A DNA stretch of 64,000 nucleotides from Granulicella pectinivorans (lineage in GTDB: Bacteria; Acidobacteriota; Terriglobia; Terriglobales; Acidobacteriaceae). Below are positions 7,160-14,351 of this stretch, piece by piece. The notes under the pieces are model-generated. The model saw only the letters and a program-made list of their open reading frames with translations, did not search any database and was not told the origin of the DNA. The stretch covers positions 2,480,001 to 2,544,000 of the forward strand of contig NZ_FOZL01000001.1 in NCBI RefSeq assembly GCF_900114625.1. The letters run 5' to 3'. Every line of letters starts with the position of its first letter. The stretch's first letter is position 1. Position numbers and translations under genes: made by a program.

Positions 7160-8596
7160 TTAGTTGGCCTGGTCGGTGAGGGCGTCCATATACGCTACGT
7201 CGAGGGCTGTGCCCTGCACCGTGATGTATTGATTGTTGATTTCGGAGCCGTCCACGGTGTTGAAGGCATGAACCTGTCCGCCGTAGGCTGTGTAGACCTT
7301 GTGGAAGGTCTGGACCCAGCAGATGCCGGTGAGGCTACCGTAGTAGTACTGGTTCTCATCGCCGTTGGGGTAGGGAACCGCAGAGGTGGAGGAGGTGGGG
7401 TCGACGGCCGGGACGATGCTTGCGGTCTTGGCGTTGGTATCGAAGCGGGTGAGGCAGTTGTAGTTTTGCTTGAGCTTGGCGCGCTCACCGGTGGCGCAGT
7501 ACTGTGAGCCGATCCAGAGGGTGTTGTCGTCGGCGAAGAGCAGCTTGGAGTGGTTGCCGTCGGAGATGGAGTAGGTGCCGGTGACGGTGTTGTTCGCGAG
7601 CGAGATGGTCGTCAGGTTGCCGGCGAAGAGTCCGTCCGGCATGAGCTTCTGTCCAGCCGCGTAGAGGGTGGTTCCGTCCGAGATAGCCGTTGTGACGCCA
7701 CCGGGGACGGGGATGTTCGCGATGACGGCGTTGGCGTCGGGCGAGGCTGTGGGAATGTTGTTGAGATTCAGAGTGCCGAGGGTCAGCACGGAGATGCTGG
7801 CTGTGGAGCCACCGTATTCAGGGCCTGCATTCAGGACGTCGACGGTGGTTCCGTCGAGCGAGAAGTAGGCATCGACCGGGCGGTCAAAGTTGCCGGTCAC
7901 GGGGACGACGCAGTAGACCGGCAGGTTGTACGGCTGGCAGTCGACGGCTCCCGGAGGGGTGGCCTGGTTTGCGTTGAGCTTGACGACGCGATAGAGCGTA
8001 TTGGAATTGCGCACCATGGCCAGCGCGATGGAGGCCGCGGGATTGATCGCGACCTTGAAGACGTTGGGCAGGTTCAGTGCGTAGGCCGTGCCCTTGGCGT
8101 TGTCGAAGATGACAAGCTGGCCACGGGCCTGTTCGGCCGAGTAGACGGCGATATTGTTGGACGGGATGGCCAGCGAGGTGGAGAGGCCGGGAAGCGATGC
8201 GGCCGAGCCTGCGGTAGCCTCCTTGCCGTAGTTGATGATGGCTACGCTGCCGTCGAGATCGGAGTAGACGTATCCGGTGGTCTCTGCGGGGTAGTTGATG
8301 ATGAGGCTAGGATATCCGCCGGAGTATCCGCTGATGCTGAAGGAGGGCTTGGTGTTTTGCAGGTTGTTGCGAATGTTGCGCAGCGCATCGAGAATCTGCA
8401 GAGAACCGCCGCTGGTTCCGGTCGCCGTCACGGAGACCATGACGCGCTGTGCCAGTTGGCTCGGCGGGACAGGACGCCCCGCAAAGTTGTTCTGGGGGAA
8501 CTTATAGAGCTGCTGCCCACAGGAGGACAGGGCGAGCGTGACTGCGGCGAGAACGGTGCCGCAGATAATCCTGTTGCAGAGACTTTGATTCTTCAA
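7160..8596 (-). CDS. Exported lipoprotein, probably beta-propeller
   Basis: 478 residues starting at a TTG codon. The start is chosen because GGAG lies 9 bp upstream and a lipoprotein signal begins exactly there (basic MKNQ..NR, hydrophobic core, lipobox ALSSC with Cys26). The longer open frame runs into the antisense of the divergent methyltransferase gene and has no signal upstream. The mature part has repeated strand-rich units (TGYVYSDLDGSVAIINYG, ISVLTLGTLNLNN, LTRFDTNAKTASIV, YYYGSLTGICWVQTFHKVYTAYG) reminiscent of YncE/SMP-30-like propellers. No catalytic motif is recognised. Divergent from the metH/metF fusion. Confidence 0.75.
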   Translation of the reverse strand: MKNQSLCNRIICGTVLAAVTLALSSCGQQLYKFPQNNFAGRPVPPSQLAQRVMVSVTATGTSGGSLQILDALRNIRNNLQNTKPSFSISGYSGGYPSLIINYPAETTGYVYSDLDGSVAIINYGKEATAGSAASLPGLSTSLAIPSNNIAVYSAEQARGQLVIFDNAKGTAYALNLPNVFKVAINPAASIALAMVRNSNTLYRVVKLNANQATPPGAVDCQPYNLPVYCVVPVTGNFDRPVDAYFSLDGTTVDVLNAGPEYGGSTASISVLTLGTLNLNNIPTASPDANAVIANIPVPGGVTTAISDGTTLYAAGQKLMPDGLFAGNLTTISLANNTVTGTYSISDGNHSKLLFADDNTLWIGSQYCATGERAKLKQNYNCLTRFDTNAKTASIVPAVDPTSSTSAVPYPNGDENQYYYGSLTGICWVQTFHKVYTAYGGQVHAFNTVDGSEINNQYITVQGTALDVAYMDALTDQAN

Positions 8597-8803
8597 CGTG
8601 AACGACTCCAGACCAGAGGGCTCCGCGGCGAGGTCACTCGCTGCTGCCGGATGCGGATTTATGCCGCGCTGGTATAGACGCCAGTATACCAAAGGGGGTG
8701 AGCGCATCCGGGCGATAATAGAGAGAACTGGCCGAAGAGAGGCTGTCGGCGACTTGGCTCGGCTAGTCTGATAGAAGGACCAGGAGCTGAAAGAAACGGA
8801 AGC

Positions 8804-10729
8804 ATGATGACCGGAACGGCTGTAGAGACGACAAACAAGGCGCTGGACGAGCTCTTTCGCGCACCCGATGGCGAGACGGCGCGGCGCACTGTGCTGTGCG
8901 ACGGTGCCATGGGCACGATGCTGTACGACCGGGGCGTTTTCATCAATCGCTCGTACGATGAGCTGAATATTTCGCAGCCAGAGTTGGTGAGGGCTGTCCA
9001 TGCGGAGTACCTTCAGGCCGGCGCGGAGATTATCGAGACCAATACGTTTGGCGCAAATGCGTTTCGGCTGGAGCGGTACGGGCTGCGGGACTCGGTGAGG
9101 AAGCTGAACCTGGCCGGAATGCGGCTGGCGCGGGAGTGCGTGACGCAGATGCGCGAAAAGCAGGCTTCGGAGGCGTATGTGGCCGGAGCGCTGGGGCCGC
9201 TGGGTGTTCGGCTTGTTCCGCATGGGCCGGTCTCGCGGGAAGATGCTCGTGAGACCTTTCGCGAGCAGGTGCGGGCTCTGGCGGAGGGCGGGCCGGGTGT
9301 GGGAGCCGATCTTTTCGTGATCGAGACGATGATGTCGATGGCCGAGACGGAAGAGGCGATGGCCGCGGTCAAGGAAGAGGCTCCGGGGCTGAAGCTGATC
9401 GTGATGCTGACGGTGGATGACAAAGGGAACTCGCTGGATGGCACTTCCGCAGAGGAAGCTACCCGCCTGATGCAGCTTTGGGGGGCGGATGCGATCGGAT
9501 GCAATTGCAGCGACGGGCCACAGACGGTGCTCGATGTGATTCAGCGGATGCGCGCGGTGACGAAGCTTCCGTTGGCTGCGATGCCGAATGCCGGGATTCC
9601 GCGTGAGGTGGATGGGCGGCACATGTATATGACCACGCCGGAGTATATGGCGGGGTTTGCGCGGAAGGCCGTCAAGGCAGGTGCGACGTTCCTGGGGGGA
9701 TGCTGCGGGACGACGCCGGCGCACATTCGGGCGATGCGGCATGCACTGCGGGCGCTGGGAGCGATGCAGGAGGGTGTCCACGCCGAGGCTGCGGTCGTGA
9801 TTGAAAGCACGGTGAAGCCTCCGGCGCTGAAGGAGCGGTCGAAGGTGGGTGCGATGATCGCGGCGGGCGACTGGATCACGATGGTGGAGATTGTGCCGCC
9901 CAAGGGGATCGATTGCACGAAGGAGATTGAAGGCGCTCGGATGCTGTACAAGCTGGGCGTCGATGTCATCAATGTGCCGGATAGCCCCAGGGCGAGCGCC
10001 AGGATGGCGGCGCAGAGCCTTTGTGTGCAGATTCAGCAGCAGGTGGGGATCGAGACGATCATCCACTACACGTGCCGGGACCGGAATGTGCTTTCGATCC
10101 AGAGCGACTTGATCGGGGCTTCTTCGATTGGGTTAAAGAACGTGCTTTGCTTGACGGGCGATCCACCGAAGATGGGGAACTACCCGGATGCGACGGCGGT
10201 GTTCGATGTGGACGCGATTGGGCTGACGAAGATTGTCCGCGGCCTGAACCATGGGTTGGACATTGGCAATAACCCCATCGGTGGGTCGACGGGATTTGCG
10301 ATTGCGGTTGCGGCGAACCCGGGTGTGGCGGATCTCGATTTTGAGGTGCGGCGGTTCGAGGCGAAGGTCGAGGCGGGAGCTGAGTTCTGCATTACGCAGC
10401 CGGTCTTCGATCTGCAGGTGCTGGAGGACTTTCTGCGGCGGATCGAAGGATTCCGTATACCGGTGATCGCGGGGATCTGGCCGCTGACGAGCCTGAAGAA
10501 CGCGGAATTCATGAAGAACGATCTGAAGGTGCGTGTGCCGGACCAGATTATGACGCGGATGGGCAAGGCTTCGGGCCCGGATGCGGCTCGTGCCGAGGGC
10601 TTGGCGATTGCGCGGGAGATGCTGGCCGAGGCTCGTCTGCTTGGACACATGATGGTAAGGGGCGTGCAGGTGAGTGCGCCGTTTGGAAAGTACAAGGCAG
10701 CCGCCGATGTATTGGGGCTGGAGGGATAA
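8804..10729 (+). CDS. Bifunctional homocysteine S-methyltransferase/methylenetetrahydrofolate reductase
   Basis: 641 residues in two enzymes. Residues about 20-315 are a homocysteine S-methyltransferase barrel: DGAMGTMLYDRG, ETNTFGANAFRL, and zinc ligands Cys235 (in GCNCSDGP) and Cys300-Cys301 (in GGCCGTTPAH), with the spacing found in MetH. Residues about 350-640 are a MetF-type FAD reductase: EIVPPKGID, THYTC-like IIHYTCRDRN, NVLCLTGDPPKMG and the block containing EFCITQPVFD. The protein couples reduction of methylene-THF with methyl transfer in methionine synthesis, as in the Bacillus YitJ-type fusions. ATG 8804 has purine-rich sequence upstream. The xseB gene starts on the next base after the stop. 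Confidence 0.93.
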   Translation: MMTGTAVETTNKALDELFRAPDGETARRTVLCDGAMGTMLYDRGVFINRSYDELNISQPELVRAVHAEYLQAGAEIIETNTFGANAFRLERYGLRDSVRKLNLAGMRLARECVTQMREKQASEAYVAGALGPLGVRLVPHGPVSREDARETFREQVRALAEGGPGVGADLFVIETMMSMAETEEAMAAVKEEAPGLKLIVMLTVDDKGNSLDGTSAEEATRLMQLWGADAIGCNCSDGPQTVLDVIQRMRAVTKLPLAAMPNAGIPREVDGRHMYMTTPEYMAGFARKAVKAGATFLGGCCGTTPAHIRAMRHALRALGAMQEGVHAEAAVVIESTVKPPALKERSKVGAMIAAGDWITMVEIVPPKGIDCTKEIEGARMLYKLGVDVINVPDSPRASARMAAQSLCVQIQQQVGIETIIHYTCRDRNVLSIQSDLIGASSIGLKNVLCLTGDPPKMGNYPDATAVFDVDAIGLTKIVRGLNHGLDIGNNPIGGSTGFAIAVAANPGVADLDFEVRRFEAKVEAGAEFCITQPVFDLQVLEDFLRRIEGFRIPVIAGIWPLTSLKNAEFMKNDLKVRVPDQIMTRMGKASGPDAARAEGLAIAREMLAEARLLGHMMVRGVQVSAPFGKYKAAADVLGLEG

Positions 10730-11002
10730 ATGGCAAGCTTCGAGGAAAAACTGGCTTCGCTGGAATCGGTGGTGGAGCGGCTGGAACGCGGCGAGTTGTC
10801 GCTGGATGAGTCGGTGCGGCTGTTTGAGGAGGGCGTGGGGCTTTCGAATGCCTGTAAGGCGGAGTTGGAGGCCGCGGAGGCTCGGATTGAGGTGCTGGTT
10901 GAGCCGGAGAGTGGTGGGTTTCGGACCGCTGTTCTGGATGATCCAGAAGGGGAAGACGCGGAAGAGGATACGGAAGAACTCGTTGATGAGGATGAACTCT
11001 GA
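10730..11002 (+). CDS. xseB: Exodeoxyribonuclease VII small subunit
   Basis: 90 residues. The N-terminal 65 residues match the XseB helical hairpin: FEEKLASLESVVERLERGELSLDESVRLFEEGVGLSNAC. The C-terminal 25 residues are an acidic tail (EDAEEDTEELVDEDEL). XseB binds the large subunit XseA to form the single-strand exonuclease. XseA is not in this window. The ATG directly follows the TAA of the methyltransferase gene, so the two are co-transcribed. Confidence 0.92.
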   Translation: MASFEEKLASLESVVERLERGELSLDESVRLFEEGVGLSNACKAELEAAEARIEVLVEPESGGFRTAVLDDPEGEDAEEDTEELVDEDEL

Positions 11003-11017
11003 GAGTAGGATTTTTGT

Positions 11018-11173
11018 ATGGGAAACTTTGCCGATATCGAGAGCTTCAAGCGGTTCCTGGATAAAGTGGCGAAGGACTGCCAGGAAGAAGTGAAGTGGGA
11101 GCACCGTAAGCTCGAATGGATACGGGAAGAGGGCGCGAAGGACTCAGCCGCTGATAAGGTTGAAGCGGCGTGA
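11018..11173 (+). CDS. Small helical protein upstream of the zeta-like kinase, possible antitoxin
   Basis: 51 residues, not recognised as a family. TAGGA lies about 6 bp before ATG 11018. The sequence is charged and helical (SFKRFLDKVAKDCQEEVKWEHRKLEW, then a short Lys/Glu tail). The stop overlaps the GTG start of the next gene (GTGA), which implies translational coupling. In zeta-type toxin loci a small helical antitoxin commonly precedes the kinase, so this is the natural candidate partner, by position only. Confidence 0.6.
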   Translation: MGNFADIESFKRFLDKVAKDCQEEVKWEHRKLEWIREEGAKDSAADKVEAA

Positions 11174-11739
11174 GCCGTCCGGTTCTTACGATCATTGCGG
11201 GATCCAACGGATGCGGTAAGAGTACCCTGACTCGCGGCGCGCGCGAGGAGTTTCAGCAGAATCCGGTTTTGGATCCGGATGCCATCGCAAAGTCCCTTCA
11301 GGCCACGTACGGGTCACCCTCTAATATCGAAGCCGGGAAGCAAGTTCTGCGGATCGCGGAAGAGCTGATTGAGAATCGGCAGTCTTTTACCGTAGAGACG
11401 ACGCTATCGGGCGGAACTTATCTGAGGATGGCGGATCGCGCCAAGCGAGCAGGCTTCGACATCAGGGTTTTCTTTATAGGCACTACTTCGGTCGAGATCA
11501 ATATTGAGCGAGTCAAGGCCAGGGTTAGAAAGGGTGGTCATGATGTTCCTGAAGAGGATCAACGTAGGCGCTACCCGCGAACCCTAGCAAATATGAAAAA
11601 GCTCTTGCCTTCAGCGGGGTTCGCCGGGATTTTGGACAATTCAACTCCGAAAGGGCATACGGTGGTCGGCTATGGGGTCGGCGCGAACATGCACTGGATT
11701 GAACCCTTGCCAGACTGGGCGGCTGGGCTTCGCACCTGA
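11170..11739 (+). CDS. Zeta-toxin-like P-loop kinase
   Basis: 189 residues. Walker A is GSNGCGKST (Gly11-Thr19). Asp and Glu positions in VLDPDAIAK and SFTVETTLSG, and the basic patch RVKARVRKGGHDVPEEDQRRRY, are the usual blocks of the zeta-toxin/COG4185 family. Zeta toxins phosphorylate UDP-N-acetylglucosamine and so block wall synthesis; other relatives phosphorylate different small molecules. GTG start, 4-bp overlap with the upstream small gene. It is in the same direction as metH/metF and xseB, so a shared transcript is possible. Confidence 0.82.
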   Translation: MSRPVLTIIAGSNGCGKSTLTRGAREEFQQNPVLDPDAIAKSLQATYGSPSNIEAGKQVLRIAEELIENRQSFTVETTLSGGTYLRMADRAKRAGFDIRVFFIGTTSVEINIERVKARVRKGGHDVPEEDQRRRYPRTLANMKKLLPSAGFAGILDNSTPKGHTVVGYGVGANMHWIEPLPDWAAGLRT

Positions 11740-11780
11740 CGTTGCTGGTGGGCACCGTCAGGTGCGTTTCTTCTTTTTCT
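11732..11780 (+). terminator. Rho-independent terminator overlapping the kinase stop
   Basis: GCACCTGACG (11732-11741, including the stop codon) pairs with CGTCAGGTGC (11756-11765), followed by a T-rich stretch (TTTCTTCTTTTT). It also lies just past the end of the convergent GH20 gene. Confidence 0.75.
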
Positions 11781-13872
11781 ACTCCTTCTTTTTGGCGGTT
11801 GCTGGCATAGCGGGTTCGTTGATCATTCCCAGCTCCTGCGGTGTGGGGAGCTGGTGCGTTTTCTGCCAGTCGGATGCGATGGCTCCGAAGTTCAGGTTGC
11901 GCTGCTGCCATAGCTGGATCTGCATGTCGTAACGGACGAGCACGTTATCGAGCCAGTAGGGGCGGTTCTCCGCGAGCCAGGCGTCCTTGTAGAGGTTCTT
12001 GATGGCGGAGTAGGCGTCGCGGAGATCGGCGCAGCGGCCGTTGTTGCCGGGGCATACGCTGAGAAGGCTGCGCACGTCGCGTTGCTCCTTCTTGTCCTGG
12101 ACGGCCCTCTTTGCGTAGGCCTGTTTGTAGGCGTCGGCGATCTCGTCGGCGAGCTGGAACTTCATCGCGGCGAGATCGATGCGGCGGGCTCCGAGTTCCA
12201 TGCCGGCGATGGCATCCGGATGGAGGAGATGGTCGTTTCCGGCGCGGGCTTCGGCCAGAAAGGATAGGGCCTTTTCGGCGTGCATGCGTGTGTCGTGAAG
12301 GCTGGGGCGGAACTTCACGGCCTTGGCTTCGCCGGCTTTACTCCATGGATCGACCCAGAAGGTGGAGTCGTTGCCATCGAAGTTCTTGAGCGCATCCATG
12401 AGTTCGGCCTGTGCCTGCATGACCTTGCCGGTAGTGTCTCCGTAGAAGAGCTCTCCGAAGGCGGCCTTATATGGATCGCCCGAGGATTTGCCCGGTTGCC
12501 AGGCTGCCGCCGCGCCGAAGAGGACGCCGAACCAGTCCTGATTGAAGAGACCTTCGCCGTCGTCGTTCCATACGGTGAGGAGCGAACCGGTGGAGCCGAG
12601 GCGCTGGCCGGATTCGATGAAGCCGGAGATGTTGTCGATGGCCTGGTCGCCGAGGGGGTACATCTGCGACCAGTTGGAGTCGCCGGGAGCGACCCAGGTT
12701 TCGATGCCGGCGTTTTTGAAGGGCAGGATATTGGGGTCGTAGTTGTCGAGGTGCCAGTAGATCCAAGGGACGGCGATCATGTCCTTGGGAAGATTGGGGA
12801 TGGCAGAAGGATCTCCGGTCGCCATGTCGCCCCAGAAGAGCAGCTTGCGATGGAGGGGGCTGAGGGTGTCGTGGATCTTCGCGAGGAAGTCCGCGTAGAC
12901 GGGGCCGAGGCCGCGCTTCTGGACGTCATCTTTGGTGCGTCCGGTGCCTAGCTCCTGGGTTTCATCGGCGCCAATGTGAAGGAAGGGGCTTGGATAGTCC
13001 TCGGCGAGTTGCTTGAACCAGGACAGGATGAGGGGCTGGGTGCCATCGGCGGCGGGGGCGAGGACGTGGCCGTGCGGGGTCTCGGCGAGGTCTGAGTATT
13101 TTTCGTATTTGAGAAGGTGGTGGAGGTGGCCGAACGCTTCCTGCTCCGGGATGATCATGATGTGAAAACGGGCAGCGTAGCGGACGAGCTCCTGTGCCTC
13201 GGAACGGGTGAGGGAGCTGCCCTGCGGCGAGGTGATGGGGTCTGCCGCGTACTGGACGGTGTGCTCGAAGTAAGGAGAGTAGACGTTGATCTTGAAGGCG
13301 GCGAACTCGCGGATCTGCTGCTTCTGGAAGGCGAGAGTGGGGAAGGGGCCGCGGGAGAGATCGTCGTCGATGCCGCGATACTTCATTGCGGGCCAGTCCT
13401 TGATGCTGCCGGTCGCGAGCGTGGCCGACGAGCCGTATCCGGTAATCATTTGCTTGAGCGTCTGTACGCCGTAGAAGATGCCGCTCGCAGTCTGAGCGAT
13501 GATGTTGACGTGCCCGGGGGCGGCGATCAGAAGGTAGCCTTCGTCGTGCATCGCGGGATCGAAGGTTGCGGAGGCGGATCGCAGGGCTTCTTTCGCGCCA
13601 GGGGTGTCTTCGCGGAGGAGAGAGATGGTCATTGCTGCGTAGCCGGTGTTTGGCGTCACGCGGATGTTTCGCACGCTCATCGCTTCTGTGAGATCGTCCG
13701 CGGCGTTGTTGTCTTCCACGTCATTGCCTGGGACAAGCACGATTGCGCTGGGCACTGGCGTGGGCGTAGCCAGGTGTACTTCGCGCGGCATGGGGATGAG
13801 ATGCGGCTGTTGAGCCCAGGCGGCGGAGGCAACGAGCAGGCAAAGAGAGGTGACGTGGCGAGCGAGTCTCAT
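11779..13872 (-). CDS. Secreted GH20 beta-N-acetylhexosaminidase-like protein
   Basis: 697 residues from ATG 13872, where a Sec signal (MRLARHVTSLCLLVASAAWA) begins; an in-frame ATG at 13911 would add 13 residues before it. Residues about 20-145 form the GH20b-type N-terminal domain. The catalytic barrel follows, starting at KYRGIDDDLSRGPFP. The acid/base pair is Asp303-Glu304 in HIGADETQE, the usual GH20 DE motif. A long helical C-terminal region (about 450-690) ends in a Lys-rich AKKKE. It should act in the periplasm or outside on beta-linked N-acetylhexosamines such as chitin or peptidoglycan fragments. Convergent with the zeta-like kinase. Confidence 0.85.
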   Translation of the reverse strand: MRLARHVTSLCLLVASAAWAQQPHLIPMPREVHLATPTPVPSAIVLVPGNDVEDNNAADDLTEAMSVRNIRVTPNTGYAAMTISLLREDTPGAKEALRSASATFDPAMHDEGYLLIAAPGHVNIIAQTASGIFYGVQTLKQMITGYGSSATLATGSIKDWPAMKYRGIDDDLSRGPFPTLAFQKQQIREFAAFKINVYSPYFEHTVQYAADPITSPQGSSLTRSEAQELVRYAARFHIMIIPEQEAFGHLHHLLKYEKYSDLAETPHGHVLAPAADGTQPLILSWFKQLAEDYPSPFLHIGADETQELGTGRTKDDVQKRGLGPVYADFLAKIHDTLSPLHRKLLFWGDMATGDPSAIPNLPKDMIAVPWIYWHLDNYDPNILPFKNAGIETWVAPGDSNWSQMYPLGDQAIDNISGFIESGQRLGSTGSLLTVWNDDGEGLFNQDWFGVLFGAAAAWQPGKSSGDPYKAAFGELFYGDTTGKVMQAQAELMDALKNFDGNDSTFWVDPWSKAGEAKAVKFRPSLHDTRMHAEKALSFLAEARAGNDHLLHPDAIAGMELGARRIDLAAMKFQLADEIADAYKQAYAKRAVQDKKEQRDVRSLLSVCPGNNGRCADLRDAYSAIKNLYKDAWLAENRPYWLDNVLVRYDMQIQLWQQRNLNFGAIASDWQKTHQLPTPQELGMINEPAMPATAKKKE

Positions 13873-13944
13873 GGTGTGAGCGATTCTACCCATGCCCGGG
13901 CGGGGAGACATAGGTCAAACGTCGGAACTGCTTGAAAACGCAGA

Positions 13945-13961
13945 ATGAGAATTGGTTTCAT
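13945..13961. promoter_or_regulatory. Imperfect Fur-box-like palindrome
   Basis: ATGAGAATTGGTTTCAT is an imperfect inverted repeat (ATGA-A arms) in the spacing of Fur-type operators, about 115 bp upstream of the small Cys-rich gene. A further small hairpin (GTGAGG 14014-14019, CCTCAC 14027-14032) lies in the presumed leader. Iron control is a guess. Confidence 0.25.
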
Positions 13962-14074
13962 CTCGTTCGAATAGGACCGAAATGATCTTATATGTAAGAA
14001 ACTAAGGTTTTTAGTGAGGCAACGTTCCTCACGGTTTACGCCTCTACACGGAGTGAGACGTTCAAGGAGGCACC

Positions 14075-14281
14075 ATGCAGGTTCAGACAGGACAGTGCGG
14101 TTTGTGCGGACATTTCGGCGAGACGCATGCGAAGAACGATGCGCTCATCAGCATTATGAGCACGAAGCAGGCGGAGACGACCCTGCTGGATGAGTGCGGC
14201 CACCCGAAACATGCGGCTCTGCATTTGAAGGTTACTCCGATCAGTGGTTGTGACGGCTTTGTGCCGGCGGCGCAGGCATAA
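14075..14281 (+). CDS. Small Cys/His-rich protein, probable metal binder
   Basis: 68 residues. The ribosome site is near perfect (AAGGAGG, 4 bp before ATG), so translation is likely. Cys8 and Cys11 form a CxxC (QCGLCGHFGE). A second cluster DECGHPKHAALH gives Cys41, His43 and His46, and Cys59 follows in ISGCDGF. This suggests a small zinc- or iron-binding fold. The pattern is reminiscent of small conserved acidobacterial proteins, but no function is known to me. It is a single-gene unit flanked by a structured leader and a terminator. Confidence 0.75.
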   Translation: MQVQTGQCGLCGHFGETHAKNDALISIMSTKQAETTLLDECGHPKHAALHLKVTPISGCDGFVPAAQA

Positions 14282-14300
14282 GAGGTCGTTTCAAAAAATG

Positions 14301-14334
14301 AAAGCCCGGCCTCTCGACGAGGGACCGGGCTTTT
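14301..14334. terminator. Bidirectional terminator
   Basis: AAAGCCCGG (14301-14309) pairs with CCGGGCTTT (14325-14333). T follows on the plus strand and an A-rich stretch precedes, giving T on the minus strand. It serves both the small Cys-rich gene and the convergent TonB receptor gene. Confidence 0.85.
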
Positions 14335-14351
14335 CTGCTTCCGTGTCGAGC

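Noticed and set aside
8597..10066. Upstream extension of the lipoprotein frame to give a 968-codon protein
   Set aside because: The extra part is antisense to the metH/metF fusion. A TTG with a good ribosome site and a lipoprotein signal marks the real start at 8596.
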